Positions 16,675-26,686 of a stretch of DNA of 64,000 nucleotides are shown in pieces. Within the stretch, counting starts at the first letter, position 1. Every line of letters starts with the position of its first letter. The stretch is from Deltaproteobacteria bacterium ADurb.Bin207 (GTDB lineage: Bacteria > Myxococcota_A > Polyangia > Polyangiales > Polyangiaceae), in contig MWCO01000002.1 of assembly GCA_002070115.1 (NCBI GenBank), forward strand, positions 1-64,000, read 5' to 3'. The notes beneath the pieces are model-generated. The model ran no database searches, was not told the DNA's origin, and saw only the letters and a program-made list of their open reading frames with translations. Position numbers and translations under genes: made by a program.

Positions 16675-17691
16675 TCACTCGAACGTCACCGACCACGCCG
16701 CGGACGTTCCTTGGGTTGTCACGGCTACCACGGTCTCGCTTACGTAAATCGTCCAATCGGATACATCGACGCGCCGATTATCCCCCCCCATCAAGACCAA
16801 GGAGCCAAGAGGCCCGGGCGGAATCATCGCCATGACGGAAGCTGGCACCGTGCCCGTTGTCTTCGCGCCGTCGAACGAACAAGAAATAGTCACCGATCTT
16901 GCCTTGTTTGCATCATTGCGAGAAAGAGTAGCGGTCATGGTCCCTCCCTCCGCTCCAGACCACGCAAGCGCCAATGGCTCTTTGGTGGAAATCGTCATGG
17001 TCGATCCCGATGCAGCGGCCGGGACCGAAACCACGGCCGACCCAACGCCCGTGAGTGTGGTCTGAAACGCCGGGACCTCGCCGCCTTGCGCGGAAATGGT
17101 GAGCGATGCCCCTTTCGTCCACAGACGCTCCTGGCCTGTCCGCACCTCGTAGGTTCCCGTCGCATCCGGTGTGAGCGTCAAGGGAATATTGGCCCCCGCA
17201 AGCGATACTGGACCCGCACTCACTTTCTCGTAAGCCATGGTGCCCCCATCGATCGTCGAAGTCGCGCAGTCCACGATTCGGCAATCCCCTTGTTCTTGGA
17301 TTTCGCAAGGTGAATTCTCCGGGTCGTTCGTTACCCGCATGAATTGTGCGAAAAACGAATAGCTAACGTATTCCGTCCCGTTGACGGTCATCGCCGTTTG
17401 GGACAAGCCCACGCTTCCGGTTTTGAAAGGTCCTCCCGCGTCACTGGCGTCTTCGGTGGTGCTTCCCCCGCCGGAACCACCCATGCTTTCGGCCTGGCCA
17501 TCTACAGGATTCGCGCTTGCATCCGCATCATCCACACTCGTATCGACCTGTCCCGAATCGGTGGAAGCATCCGCTCCGCCGCTGCCTGCTGGATGCGAAT
17601 TCGAGTCGTTTCCGCTTTGCTCATTGCTGGAACAAGCGTTCAAATTGCCAACCAATAGTGTCGCTGGAATGATCCAGAACCAATGTCGCAT
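16675..17691 (-). CDS. Asp/Gly-linker lipoprotein, unknown function
   Basis: The start MRHWFWIIPATL follows gggagagttttca. The signal peptide ends LNACSS. About 75 residues of Gly/Ser/Asp/Ala-rich linker follow (ADASTDSGQVDTSVDDADAS). This style is common in surface lipoproteins of myxobacteria. The folded part of about 240 residues is beta-rich, with two Cys pairs early (CEIQEQGDC, DCATS). No enzyme motif was seen. The gene lies between gsk and a divergent lipoprotein gene and does not obviously belong to an operon. Confidence 0.8.
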   Translation of the reverse strand: MRHWFWIIPATLLVGNLNACSSNEQSGNDSNSHPAGSGGADASTDSGQVDTSVDDADASANPVDGQAESMGGSGGGSTTEDASDAGGPFKTGSVGLSQTAMTVNGTEYVSYSFFAQFMRVTNDPENSPCEIQEQGDCRIVDCATSTIDGGTMAYEKVSAGPVSLAGANIPLTLTPDATGTYEVRTGQERLWTKGASLTISAQGGEVPAFQTTLTGVGSAVVSVPAAASGSTMTISTKEPLALAWSGAEGGTMTATLSRNDANKARSVTISCSFDGAKTTGTVPASVMAMIPPGPLGSLVLMGGDNRRVDVSDWTIYVSETVVAVTTQGTSAAWSVTFE

Positions 17692-17862
17692 TGAAAACTC
17701 TCCCTGTGCATCGTGGATGATGACCGAATGAATGGCTGGTGTCCTACCTTTTCTGATCACCACCTCGTTCAACCGCAAGGTTAGAAAACAACCAACGCGG
17801 CTTGGCCTCTGCGGATGGCCTGCGCTATGATGATTTGTATTTTGCGGCCTGTGGAGGTGACC

Positions 17863-19197
17863 ATGCTAGGTCGTTCGGTCAAGGCAATCGCTATCCTTTT
17901 GGTGGGAATGTCTGCTGCCTGTTCCGCCGGAGGGGGCAACTCCGGAGTAAGTGGCTCCCATGCCGGGGGAAACACCCTTGAGGAAGGAGGGATAGGCGGT
18001 GCGGGTAATGCCAGCACGGGAGGCTCCGGCGGCTTGCTCATCCCTGAGTCGGGCCCCGTGGATGCGACTCAGCACGTGGCCACGCTCCAAGGACGAGTCG
18101 TTGCCCCTGAGGGCACGATTCCCATCTCGGGCGCGTTGGTGTACTTGGCCTATTCACCTCCACCACCGATTCCAGATGGCGTATTTTGCGATGAATGCGT
18201 CAAGTTGGATCCCGACGACGAATACACGCTGACGAGTCCGGATGGTTCGTTCTCGCTTCTGGCCCATTCGACGGGCTCTCGATACCTCGTGGTGCAGAAA
18301 GGCCAATTCCGAAAGGTTCGACCCATCCAAATCGAGGCTGGTGATCAGCAGGTAGACCCAGAGTTCACGCGTCTTCCCGCGAGAATGAACAAGGCCGCTG
18401 GAGAAGACATCCCCAAAATGGCAATCATCGTGGGTAAATGGGATTCGATCGAGCTATCCCTCGCCAAACTAGGTTTGGCGAAAATCGTTCCTGGATTCCT
18501 CGGTTCGACGGTCGACCCGGCTACCGCCGGATTCGACATGATTCAGGGCGTGTTTCCTCCGGATCTATCCGATCCGATGAAAAACCCAACGGCGTTTCTG
18601 AAGAATTACGACTACTTGAAACGCTATCACATCATTTTCATTCCTTGTTCTGGAAGCGATGGCACGACGTGTACGGATACGGTGCCGGACAACAAAACCG
18701 TACAAGACAATCTCAAGCGTTTCGTCAGCGAAGGGGGAAAGCTGTATGTCACGGATTATTCTTATGAATACGTGAGACGGCCGTGGCCGGGCTTTGTGAA
18801 TTGGGATACGGAAACCTCTGCCACCGGTTCCGCATGCCTTTCGGGCGAATACGATGCTCCCGCCACTGTCGAGGACCAGGAGATGCGTGAGTGGTTGCTC
18901 GCCCAGGGGATCGATCAATTCGAAGTGGAAGCGAATTGGACGAGAATATCCGCCCTTCACACCCTTCCTGGCTTCGACCCGAAAGGGGCTCCCATCGATG
19001 TCACACCCAAAACCTGGGTGAAAGGCAGTCAAAATCCCGCGACCATCAGCTTCGAAGACCGTTGCGGACGCGTCCTTTTTTCCACCTATCATACCGAAGG
19101 AAGTGGGGAAAGCGCGTTGCTCGCCCAAGAACGTGCCTTGCTTTACGTATTGCTCGAGGTCAGCGTTTGTGTCGGTCCCCCCATCCCGCCGAAGTAA
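17863..19197 (+). CDS. Lipoprotein with carboxypeptidase-regulatory-like and ThuA-like domains
   Basis: The start at 17863 follows ggaggtgacc. The signal peptide ends VGMSAAC, followed by a Gly-rich linker. Residues about 70-165 look like a carboxypeptidase-regulatory-like beta-sandwich (LQGRVVAPEGTIPISGALVY, then DGSFSLLA). The C-terminal 250 residues have the pattern of a class I glutamine-amidotransferase/ThuA-like Rossmann fold. They include YHIIFIPCSG, then VQDNLKRFVSEGGKLYVTDY and GRVLFSTYHTEG. The expected nucleophile-elbow Cys is present as PCSG, but catalysis is not established. The likely location is the periplasm or outer-membrane surface. It is divergent from the 17691 gene. Confidence 0.82.
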   Translation: MLGRSVKAIAILLVGMSAACSAGGGNSGVSGSHAGGNTLEEGGIGGAGNASTGGSGGLLIPESGPVDATQHVATLQGRVVAPEGTIPISGALVYLAYSPPPPIPDGVFCDECVKLDPDDEYTLTSPDGSFSLLAHSTGSRYLVVQKGQFRKVRPIQIEAGDQQVDPEFTRLPARMNKAAGEDIPKMAIIVGKWDSIELSLAKLGLAKIVPGFLGSTVDPATAGFDMIQGVFPPDLSDPMKNPTAFLKNYDYLKRYHIIFIPCSGSDGTTCTDTVPDNKTVQDNLKRFVSEGGKLYVTDYSYEYVRRPWPGFVNWDTETSATGSACLSGEYDAPATVEDQEMREWLLAQGIDQFEVEANWTRISALHTLPGFDPKGAPIDVTPKTWVKGSQNPATISFEDRCGRVLFSTYHTEGSGESALLAQERALLYVLLEVSVCVGPPIPPK

Positions 19198-19602
19198 ACA
19201 CTCCCTGAGCCATCCCCTCATCTTTTCTCGAGCCTTTCCTTCACGATCACAGCCCACGGTCACGGCGCACGGCACACAAAAACGCTCACGGTCATCCCAT
19301 ATCGTTCACCGCAAAACGCCAGCCCAATGAATAATCGCCCAGGGCAACTGTTGGGGGTGCTCAAACGGGGGCTAAAGGACCGAGCCCAAATCAAGACCCA
19401 AGAATCTTCAGCTCATATCCCTTTCCAATTCAGGAAAAATGAGGGGATCTGTCCGAAACGCTCCCCTGCCGCGTCCACGTTGGTTCCCAACGTGTCTTCA
19501 TCAATCCGCATCGTATCGTCGAGGCTTCGTTTCTTTTCGACAGGCCAACGGCAATCGGACTCCGCACGAACCGATGATTCGTGATAGGAGCGCAACGCAC
19601 GA
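19198..19602. other. Intergenic, no gene recognised
   Basis: Short frames on both strands here have no recognisable sequence. AGGAG at 19586-19590, 12 nt before the ATG at 19603, is the only signal that I see. Confidence 0.45.
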
Positions 19603-21123
19603 ATGTGGGAAAGACTATCCTTCCGAAATGCCCAAGACGACACGCCTGTCAAGGTAGCGGTGGCGGTGAGTTTGCTCCTTGTCACGGCGCGCTTCGTTCT
19701 GTCGGAAAGTATCGGTTTCGGTGATGCAGAAGCACTTTACGCTTCCTACTCTCTTTTCGGACAGGCCACCTACCTGGATCATCCCGGCCTTATCGGATGG
19801 CTCGGTTCTTGGTTTTTGAACGAACAAGGCGTCGCTGATCCCGTCTCGATCCATCGATTCACCAGCATTGCCGCCACGGCAATCCCTTGGCTGGGTGGGC
19901 TCGCAGCTCGGTTCGCCGGTGCATCTGCCCGAGGAGCCATTCTTGCTGTTCTTGCCATCGCCATCGTGCCAGAAACCGCCATCGGATTGTTCGCGTTTTC
20001 CCCAGACCTTCCTCTCGCCATCGCATGGTTGGGAGCGCTTGGTCTGGCAGCGTTGGCGTTGCGCTCACACCCCTCTTCCCTTCGAAGCTTCGCCGCTACT
20101 CTCGGCGCAGGCTTATGCACCGGCCTCGCCTGCGCAGCCAAAGTCACGGGCATTCTCCTTGCCATCGCTCTGGTAGCCACCTGGTCCTCCCGGCCCGCAC
20201 GCGAGCGTCTGCGCACATTCGCCCCCTATTTCGCTGTCTTGCTCGGCATCATCGTCACTTTGCCCATGCTACAGCGAGAGATATCCCTGGGATGGCCCAT
20301 GCTCCATCATCGCCTGTGGCACACCCAAGTCGGTTTCGGACTTACCCTGCGCAACGTGGGCGCATTGTTGGGGGGGCAAGCTCTTTATCTTACCCCCTTC
20401 GTCGCCATAGCCATCGTGGCAATCGCGATCGATCTGGCCCGACAACCGCACAACGATGCGGTGGACCGATTGCTTTTTTACACAACCATCCCACCTTTCG
20501 TTGCCCTTGCGACGCTCACCATCTTGTCGCGCGTGGCGGAACCCCATTGGGTCGCGCCTGCCTACCTTGGCCTGGCTTTGCACCTTGGACGACGAGCCGA
20601 TAGCGCGCTTGTGTCGCGTCGACTCGCCCTTGCCTCCGTGTTCACCTCGCTGCTCGCCATCGCCGTGGTTTTCCTCGTCGTCCGGTTTCCGGTTTTACCG
20701 AAAATTCTCGGTGATTCTTACGATCCCAAGCTGGACATCACCAACGATTTGTTCGCCTGGAAAACAGGTTCTACTTTGGTCCAAAGCTCGCTTCGACAAG
20801 TCCGAGAGGCCGGAATCGATGATGTCGTCGTGGTAGGACCCCATTGGGTCATCTGCGCGCAGGTCCAGGCGGCGATTGGACAAACTGCTGAAGTTGCCTG
20901 CGAAACACCCGAGGGTGATGATTTTCAACAACGCTTGCCCAAATCCGCATGGGAGCGTGCCCCTGTATGGTTGTATGTCACCGACGACCGCTTCCCCATC
21001 GATATTCCCACCCATTTTCCCAATCGAAGCATCGCTGGAGTCAACCGTGCGACGGTGCGAAGAGGAGGCGTGGTGGTTCGCACCATTCGCGTGATTCAGC
21101 TTCAGCGAATGGGAGCGGTTTGA
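19603..21123 (+). CDS. GT39-like polytopic glycosyltransferase
   Basis: The product has 506 residues with about ten hydrophobic segments. The first extracytoplasmic loop carries GFGDAEALYASYSLFGQATYLDHPGL (in part). The DAEALY and YLDHP elements match the D-E/D-A-x-Y and Y-x-H/D-x-P patterns of ArnT/PMT-type (GT39, GT83) transferases that use polyprenyl-phosphate sugars. The C-terminal domain of about 140 residues (IDDVVVVGPHWVICAQVQA) is soluble and probably periplasmic. The acceptor is unknown and could be lipid A, a protein or a glycan. No partner gene is adjacent. Confidence 0.82.
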   Translation: MWERLSFRNAQDDTPVKVAVAVSLLLVTARFVLSESIGFGDAEALYASYSLFGQATYLDHPGLIGWLGSWFLNEQGVADPVSIHRFTSIAATAIPWLGGLAARFAGASARGAILAVLAIAIVPETAIGLFAFSPDLPLAIAWLGALGLAALALRSHPSSLRSFAATLGAGLCTGLACAAKVTGILLAIALVATWSSRPARERLRTFAPYFAVLLGIIVTLPMLQREISLGWPMLHHRLWHTQVGFGLTLRNVGALLGGQALYLTPFVAIAIVAIAIDLARQPHNDAVDRLLFYTTIPPFVALATLTILSRVAEPHWVAPAYLGLALHLGRRADSALVSRRLALASVFTSLLAIAVVFLVVRFPVLPKILGDSYDPKLDITNDLFAWKTGSTLVQSSLRQVREAGIDDVVVVGPHWVICAQVQAAIGQTAEVACETPEGDDFQQRLPKSAWERAPVWLYVTDDRFPIDIPTHFPNRSIAGVNRATVRRGGVVVRTIRVIQLQRMGAV

Positions 21124-21191
21124 AAGCGTTTTGAAGGGCTCTCGACTCGGACCCGTTGCAGATGGGATGGCTTGGCCTTAGGCTCGAGGCC

Positions 21192-22130
21192 ATGAAACAA
21201 ATCAGGTCAATCGTTTGGGGTTTTGGTTTTTTGGCCATCAGCTTGTCTCTTGGAGCCACGGCTTGTGGGGATGATGATGATAACAGCGGGTCGGCTGGGT
21301 CGGGCAAAGCGACCGGCGGCTCGGGTGGTGCTACCGGCGGCTCAGGTGGCGCCACTGGCGGAACGGGCGGAGGCAGCAGTAATCCTGAATTCATCATCGG
21401 CGTCGATGGTATTGCAGCCTTTGACGCACTGTCCTCTGCCGACAAAGATGCATTGAAAAATACCAAAGTGTTTTTTCAGCACATGTCCGTCGGTGAAAAC
21501 CTGCTCATGGGCTACAACAATTGGTCTCCCCCATGGAAAGGCGGCACGGCCTCCTTGGGATTCGTTTTCACGAACGTAAACAACGCGTCCAGCTACGGCA
21601 GCGTCAAGCTGGGGGATAAAGCCTTTGGTTATAACGGCAATCCATTCAACAAGATCAATGGATTTCGACAGCATATCCTTGATATGGGAATTGGAAATGC
21701 CGTGCAGGTGGCGGGGTTCAAGTTCTGTTATAATGACTTGACGGTGGACATCACCTCCACGGGCAAGGATGTCATCGATGCGTATAAATCCGCTTATCAT
21801 GATATTGAAAATGGGACGATAGGCACGTCATTTTTCCACGTTACGACGCCACTGCAGCCGGCCAACCAGTGGCATACGGTAGAGAATAACAAACTCCGCG
21901 GAACGTTCGCCGAGTTTCTGCGAACCAATTACGCGGGAGGAAGGCATGTGGTATTCGACTTGCAGCAGATCGAGTCGACGGACGCCAACGGCTCGACATG
22001 CAGCCAAAGTGGGGTTCCCGTGCTTTGTGCGGCATGGGCAGCGGACAACGACGGGCATCTCAATGACACAGGAGCGACACGAGCGGCGAAAGCGTTTTTG
22101 TACGCATTGCATGTGGCGCGAGGATTGTAA
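21192..22130 (+). CDS. Lipoprotein with SGNH-like domain
   Basis: The start MKQIRSIVWGFG begins a signal peptide ending GATACG. The longer frame from 21156 adds 12 residues. A DDDD stretch and a Gly-rich linker made of TGGSGGA units follow. The folded part has VFFQHMSVGENLL near its start and DNDGHLNDTGATRAA near its end. This pairing recalls SGNH-fold proteins with a HHSVG-type N-motif and a D-x-x-H block. The Ser of HMSVG would be the nucleophile, and Asp and His of DGHL the rest of the triad. Esterase or acyl-hydrolase activity is an inference. Confidence 0.75.
   Translation: MKQIRSIVWGFGFLAISLSLGATACGDDDDNSGSAGSGKATGGSGGATGGSGGATGGTGGGSSNPEFIIGVDGIAAFDALSSADKDALKNTKVFFQHMSVGENLLMGYNNWSPPWKGGTASLGFVFTNVNNASSYGSVKLGDKAFGYNGNPFNKINGFRQHILDMGIGNAVQVAGFKFCYNDLTVDITSTGKDVIDAYKSAYHDIENGTIGTSFFHVTTPLQPANQWHTVENNKLRGTFAEFLRTNYAGGRHVVFDLQQIESTDANGSTCSQSGVPVLCAAWAADNDGHLNDTGATRAAKAFLYALHVARGL
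21312..21371 (+). repeat. 21-bp tandem repeat encoding TGGSGGA
   Basis: Three units (21312-21332, 21333-21353 and a partial 21354-21371) form the flexible linker after the lipobox. Differences are almost all synonymous. Confidence 0.8.
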
Positions 22131-22306
22131 GCCGCATCTGCAAGCTGATTCGATGCTGTAGAGCCTGGTATCCCAATCCAAGCAGAAGCCGTATTGACTA
22201 AGCCGTACAATCGACTCCCACAATCCCACGCCCCCGCAAAAACAGCCATTCGGCGATTGGACTTCTCGAACGCTAGACCGGAGTCAAGCGTCGAACTCAC
22301 CCGTGA

Positions 22307-23038
22307 TTACGGAACATCGCCTTGTGTCTCGAGCCCCGTGACGAACAGCTCTCCCATCCCATTGATTTCGAATCGAAATTGAAAAGCGGCGCGATGGTTT
22401 GTATTCGTGAAATAACGATGCTCGCCACATAACTCCCCTTGGTAACCATCAGCACCCACCGTCTCGCGAAGCAAACACACCCGGCTTGCTATATGCCAAT
22501 AGGTTCGGACGATGTCCGCGCGAAGCAAAAACGCCAACACATCCCTGGGAGCCAAAACTCGTGCTTCCACCGACAATTGTCCGAGCCGGCGACGCTCCCC
22601 CGGACGCAATCGGGGCACATCGACGACTGTCAGGTCTCCGGAAAAGCGTTCGTCCACAACCGCATCGACATGATCCGTCGTCCACCATAGGATAGGCTCA
22701 CCGTTCAGTCGGTGCGCGGCGACGACAGCGACCGGGTCTTGCACGGCAGGATCGATTTTGCTCGAAATATGGCGCTCGAAAAAGTCACTTCGATGGGGAC
22801 CGCGTTGACGCTGTTCGCTCAATACGCTGTCATCGCTCGCCAAGTCCCACGTGGCAAGCCCGTTGGAAAAACAAGATTCATTTGTAATTACAACAGGTTG
22901 CGATGCATTTGGGCGCTTCATGGGGTTGTCCGTCGAGGAAAGGGTGGTGGGGGTGGAAAAGGCCGCTGGGGAAGTCGGCGTCGTACAGCCCATGAGCCAT
23001 AGCGCGATGGCTATTCGTTTACAAACCTTGGGGAGCAT
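22307..23038 (-). CDS. Lipoprotein, unknown function
   Basis: The product has 243 residues. The signal peptide MLPKVCKRIAIALWLMGCTT has its lipobox at LMGC. The mature protein has one Cys near residue 56, then Cys-containing segments CLLRETVGADGYQGELCGEH. The end is beta-rich (FQFRFEINGMGELFVTGLE). A pattern of GEPILWWTTDHVDAVVDERF precedes a basic region RLRPGERRRLGQ. No family was recognised. It stands alone on the minus strand between two plus-strand genes. Confidence 0.72.
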   Translation of the reverse strand: MLPKVCKRIAIALWLMGCTTPTSPAAFSTPTTLSSTDNPMKRPNASQPVVITNESCFSNGLATWDLASDDSVLSEQRQRGPHRSDFFERHISSKIDPAVQDPVAVVAAHRLNGEPILWWTTDHVDAVVDERFSGDLTVVDVPRLRPGERRRLGQLSVEARVLAPRDVLAFLLRADIVRTYWHIASRVCLLRETVGADGYQGELCGEHRYFTNTNHRAAFQFRFEINGMGELFVTGLETQGDVP

Positions 23039-23750
23039 GACGAACCCTCATGGCATCGGTTTGGATGAGTCCACCGGGAATTCTCGGAAAAATGACGTCT
23101 TTGGCGACAGGACCGGATGCACGATCACCGCAAAAACCTGTCCACAAAGCTCGGGTTGGCTTTTTTTCGTGTGTCCCAGGTATCCCTTCCACGACACTAT
23201 CATCCTGGAGTGGGCGCATGACCGATGCTATCCTCGAACAGGCTGAAGTCCAACGATTTCTCGAGAAAACGCAATGCAGAACGGCGGAGCAGACCCACGC
23301 ACGAATGGCGTTGAGGACGGCTCATGACGACGCATCCTCACCGTTGCGAGCGCTCGCGAATCAAGCGATGACTGGCATCCGCCAGGTCTTGACGGTACGG
23401 ATGCTGTTCGTTGGGCTTGGGGACCCGGGCTTCTACCCCTCGGCGCTCGGGACGATCGGGCCGCGCGGCCACGGCGTTGGCATCATGTCCCGCAAACGAT
23501 TCCCGGGCCATTCCCCGGGCCGGAGTTCGAGCTGGGTCGGCCATCGTGGAGTCGACGCCATCGCGCCTCCAATGCCCTTGTAACTCGCGGTGTATACGTT
23601 ACGCTGCTGCCCAATGCCGTCGCGCTCGCAACCCAATCGCCCCTTTTTCCCCATTGTTCGTGCGATTGCGCTCCACGAGCCGGTAGCAAGCCTGTCGTTT
23701 GCCGCCCACCCCTGGGTGCTTACTTTTGGACACTTCATAGGATGACCCTC
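23039..23750. other. 700-bp region without a confident gene
   Basis: Two competing weak frames occur here. One is on the plus strand at 23218-23583 (MTDAILEQAEVQRFLEKTQ...), whose second half turns low-complexity. The other is on the minus strand between about 23340 and 23740 and is broken by a stop near 23599-23601. Neither resembles a family known to me. The region could be a decayed gene. AGGA at 23739-23742 is the ribosome-binding site of the next gene. Confidence 0.4.
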
Positions 23751-26468
23751 ATGAACGGCTGCCTATTCCCTGATGCCCCCCACGAAAAACTGCTGCGGGC
23801 AGGCGGCAAAGCCGCCCAGCTAGGTCGTCTGGCCCAGGCCGGCATGCAAGTTCCCGCCTTCTTTTGCCTCGACCAGGACGCTCTCCGCGGTTTTCTCGAA
23901 CACAACCACCTCAGCCCCCATCCACAGCAGCGCCGCGATCTCGATGATTTCGAAAAAGAAGTGGAAGCGGCTTTCCTTTCCGCCGCATTTCCGCCGGAAC
24001 TCGAACAGGCCCTTGTCGAGATTCTCGGCTCGCCGCCGTTTTCCACTCACGACCTGGCTGTCCGTTCCAGCGGTCTGGACGAGGACTCCGTGGAGCATTC
24101 TTTCGCGGGCCAATACGCCACATTTCTTCATCAACGGGGAACCAAGGCGGTTCTTGGTGCCATCCGACGATGCTGGGCCAGCGCCTGGTCGGCTCGTGTG
24201 GTTAGCTATCGCACCATGCGAGGCATCGGCAATGATAATGTCGGCATGGGTGTTGTCGTACAAGTCATGGTGAATGCGGATCGGGCCGGTGTCGCCTTTT
24301 CTCGCCATCCGCTCGAGCCGCTGGACCGGAAACACTTGCTCATCAGTTCGGTATTCGGCCTTGGAGAAGGACTCGTAAGCGGTGCCCTCGATGCGGATCA
24401 CTTCGAAATCGATCGTGAGTCTTTCACAACGACATCCGAAGTCATTGCCCATAAAAGGGAAGCCCTCCGTGCGGATGACGAAGGCGGGATCCGTTCTTAT
24501 CCCTTGCCTGAATCCCAGCGAACGGAGCCGAGCCTGTCGCCGGAGCAACGAAAGCAAGTCGCACGGCTCTGTCTTCGCTGCGAAACGCGGATGGGTTCCC
24601 CCCAAGACATCGAATGGGCCTTCGAAAACGACTCGCTTTTTCTGCTTCAATCCCGTCCCATCACCACACTTCCTCCCGATGCCTTTTTCGACCCAGCGGT
24701 CGTGGGCCGTGAGGCTACCTTATGGGATAATTCCAATATCGTAGAGAGCTATTGCGGAGTCACGACCCCCCTGACCTTTAGCTTCGCCTCCTCGGCCTAT
24801 CGACAAGTATATATCCAATTCTGTGAGGTCATGGGCGTTCCTCCCCAGGAAGTCGAAACGCGAGAAGCCATGTTCCGTAATATGCTCGGGCTTCTTCGGG
24901 GACGGGTTTATTACAACCTCATCAATTGGTATCGCTTGTTGATGCTTTTTCCGGGGGTGGCGGACAACAACGCCTTCATGGAAACGATGATGGGGGTGAA
25001 AGACAGTATGAACCCCGAGCTTGCGGGGATGTTCGAATTCATGAAGCATCCGCCGCATTATTCGACCTTACGACGGGCCAAACTCGCGGGGATCACCCTG
25101 GTGCGATTCGCGCGTATCGACTCGATCGTCAGGGAATTTCAAGAGTATTTCCGCGATGTATACGATCAAGCCCGTGCGACTCCCATCCAGGACATGGGCC
25201 TCGTGGCGCTCGCCTCGCATTATCAACACCTGGAAGACAAGCTGCTTCGACGATGGCAGGCCCCGATCATCAACGATTATTTCACCATGGTTTCTTTTGG
25301 GTTGTTGAAGAAATTGACGGATCAATGGCTTGGGGATAGTCCTGAAATCAACAACTTACACAACGATCTGCTGTGTGGCGAGGGGGATCTGGAGAGCACG
25401 GAGCCCACCAAATCGTTGATGCGCATCGCTCGCCGGGTGGATGAAGGCCCTACGGAGACCCGTTCACTATTGTTGGAAAACCCCGCTTCCGAGGTCTGGT
25501 CTCAACTATTGCAGGGAAAAGCGCCGCAACTTCGGAAAGACTTCGAGGATTTCCTCGACCGGTACGGATTCCGATGCGTCAACGAACTCAAGCTCGAAGA
25601 GCCGGATTTGCACGATGACCCCAGTTTCGCCGTACAAGCAGTGGCGAGCTACGTCCGAATGAAAGCCTATTCGATCGAGGCCATGGAGGAAAGGGAACAA
25701 TCCATCAGAAATCAAGCGGAAATCGCCGTACGGAGCCGTCTGGGGGGCCCGCGACGACTCGCCTATTTCTGGGTCGTCCAACAAGCGCGTAAAGCGGTCC
25801 GACACCGCGAGAATCTCCGCTTCGCACGAACCAAAGTCTTTGGAATCGTTCGACATTTATTCCGAGCCATGGGAGACCGCTTCGTTCGCCTCGGCGTTCT
25901 TCAAGACCCCCACGATATCTTCTACCTTACCGTCGACGAAATCTTCGGATTCATCGAAGGAAGACCCAGCTCGCTGGCCTTCCTTCCCCTCGTGGAGGCC
26001 AGAAAGCGCGAATTTGCAGCGTATCGACAAGGCCCCGGCCTACCGGATCGCTTTTTGACCTACGGAGCCGTCGGCGCATCCCTCCCCTACCCCCAAGTCC
26101 TGCACGCCACCGACTTGCTACGCGGAAAAAACCAAAGCCAGGACCCGTCGCTGTTGACGGGGATCCCTTGCTGCCCCGGCGTCGTCGAAGGCACCGTCCG
26201 TGTGGTGCGCGAAATGAAAGATGCGGAAGGACTGCATGGCGAAATCCTCGTCACGGAACGAACCGACCCCGGCTGGGTCCCCCTTTACCCCTCTTGCTCC
26301 GCCCTGCTCATCGAACGGGGCAGCCTCCTTTCCCATTCCGCCGTCGTTGCCCGCGAACTCGGATTGCCCGCGGTCGTCGGCATCTCCGGGGGGCTCATGC
26401 AAAAACTCAAAACCGGGGATCGTGTCCGGGTCGACGGCGCGGCAGGTACGGTTACCTTGATTTCCTGA
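23751..26468 (+). CDS. PEP-synthase/rifampin-phosphotransferase-like enzyme
   Basis: The product has 905 residues. The ATG at 23751 has AGGA 8 nt upstream, and the ATG at 23742 overlaps that site. The N-terminal region (about 1-310) is the ATP-grasp PEP/pyruvate-binding domain: GGKAAQLGRL, LAVRSSGLDEDS, SFAGQYATFL, and a closing LFLLQSRPIT. A central 440-residue region corresponds to the rifampin-binding-type domain. The C-terminal swivelling domain has the phosphohistidine block GSLLSHSAVVARELGLPAVV, with His862. The arrangement and length (RPH is about 865) fit rifampin phosphotransferase-type dikinases that move the beta-phosphate of ATP to a small-molecule hydroxyl. The true acceptor here is unknown. 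The genes that follow suggest a biosynthetic rather than a resistance role. Confidence 0.88.
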   Translation: MNGCLFPDAPHEKLLRAGGKAAQLGRLAQAGMQVPAFFCLDQDALRGFLEHNHLSPHPQQRRDLDDFEKEVEAAFLSAAFPPELEQALVEILGSPPFSTHDLAVRSSGLDEDSVEHSFAGQYATFLHQRGTKAVLGAIRRCWASAWSARVVSYRTMRGIGNDNVGMGVVVQVMVNADRAGVAFSRHPLEPLDRKHLLISSVFGLGEGLVSGALDADHFEIDRESFTTTSEVIAHKREALRADDEGGIRSYPLPESQRTEPSLSPEQRKQVARLCLRCETRMGSPQDIEWAFENDSLFLLQSRPITTLPPDAFFDPAVVGREATLWDNSNIVESYCGVTTPLTFSFASSAYRQVYIQFCEVMGVPPQEVETREAMFRNMLGLLRGRVYYNLINWYRLLMLFPGVADNNAFMETMMGVKDSMNPELAGMFEFMKHPPHYSTLRRAKLAGITLVRFARIDSIVREFQEYFRDVYDQARATPIQDMGLVALASHYQHLEDKLLRRWQAPIINDYFTMVSFGLLKKLTDQWLGDSPEINNLHNDLLCGEGDLESTEPTKSLMRIARRVDEGPTETRSLLLENPASEVWSQLLQGKAPQLRKDFEDFLDRYGFRCVNELKLEEPDLHDDPSFAVQAVASYVRMKAYSIEAMEEREQSIRNQAEIAVRSRLGGPRRLAYFWVVQQARKAVRHRENLRFARTKVFGIVRHLFRAMGDRFVRLGVLQDPHDIFYLTVDEIFGFIEGRPSSLAFLPLVEARKREFAAYRQGPGLPDRFLTYGAVGASLPYPQVLHATDLLRGKNQSQDPSLLTGIPCCPGVVEGTVRVVREMKDAEGLHGEILVTERTDPGWVPLYPSCSALLIERGSLLSHSAVVARELGLPAVVGISGGLMQKLKTGDRVRVDGAAGTVTLIS

Positions 26469-26686
26469 TCTTCATGCCTCCCAGCTCGCACGCGGCATCC
26501 TCAATCGCTAGCTTCGACTCTTCCCAACCATGGCGCCATGGCCTCCAAAGTCGGCCTATCCTTTGCGAAACGCCTTGTTCCTCCGGCCCTGCATCGCCCG
26601 AACCCCGGCACCCCGAACTCCCCCTTGATTCCCCGTAGGCTCGGAAAACCATCCCCTTGAACGGGAAACGAGCTACGCTGCCTCCC

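Noticed and set aside
23218-23738. Two opposing frames between 22307-23038 and the PEP-utilising gene
   Set aside because: Plus frame 23218-23583 becomes low-complexity, and the minus frame is broken by a stop near 23600. Neither has a family.
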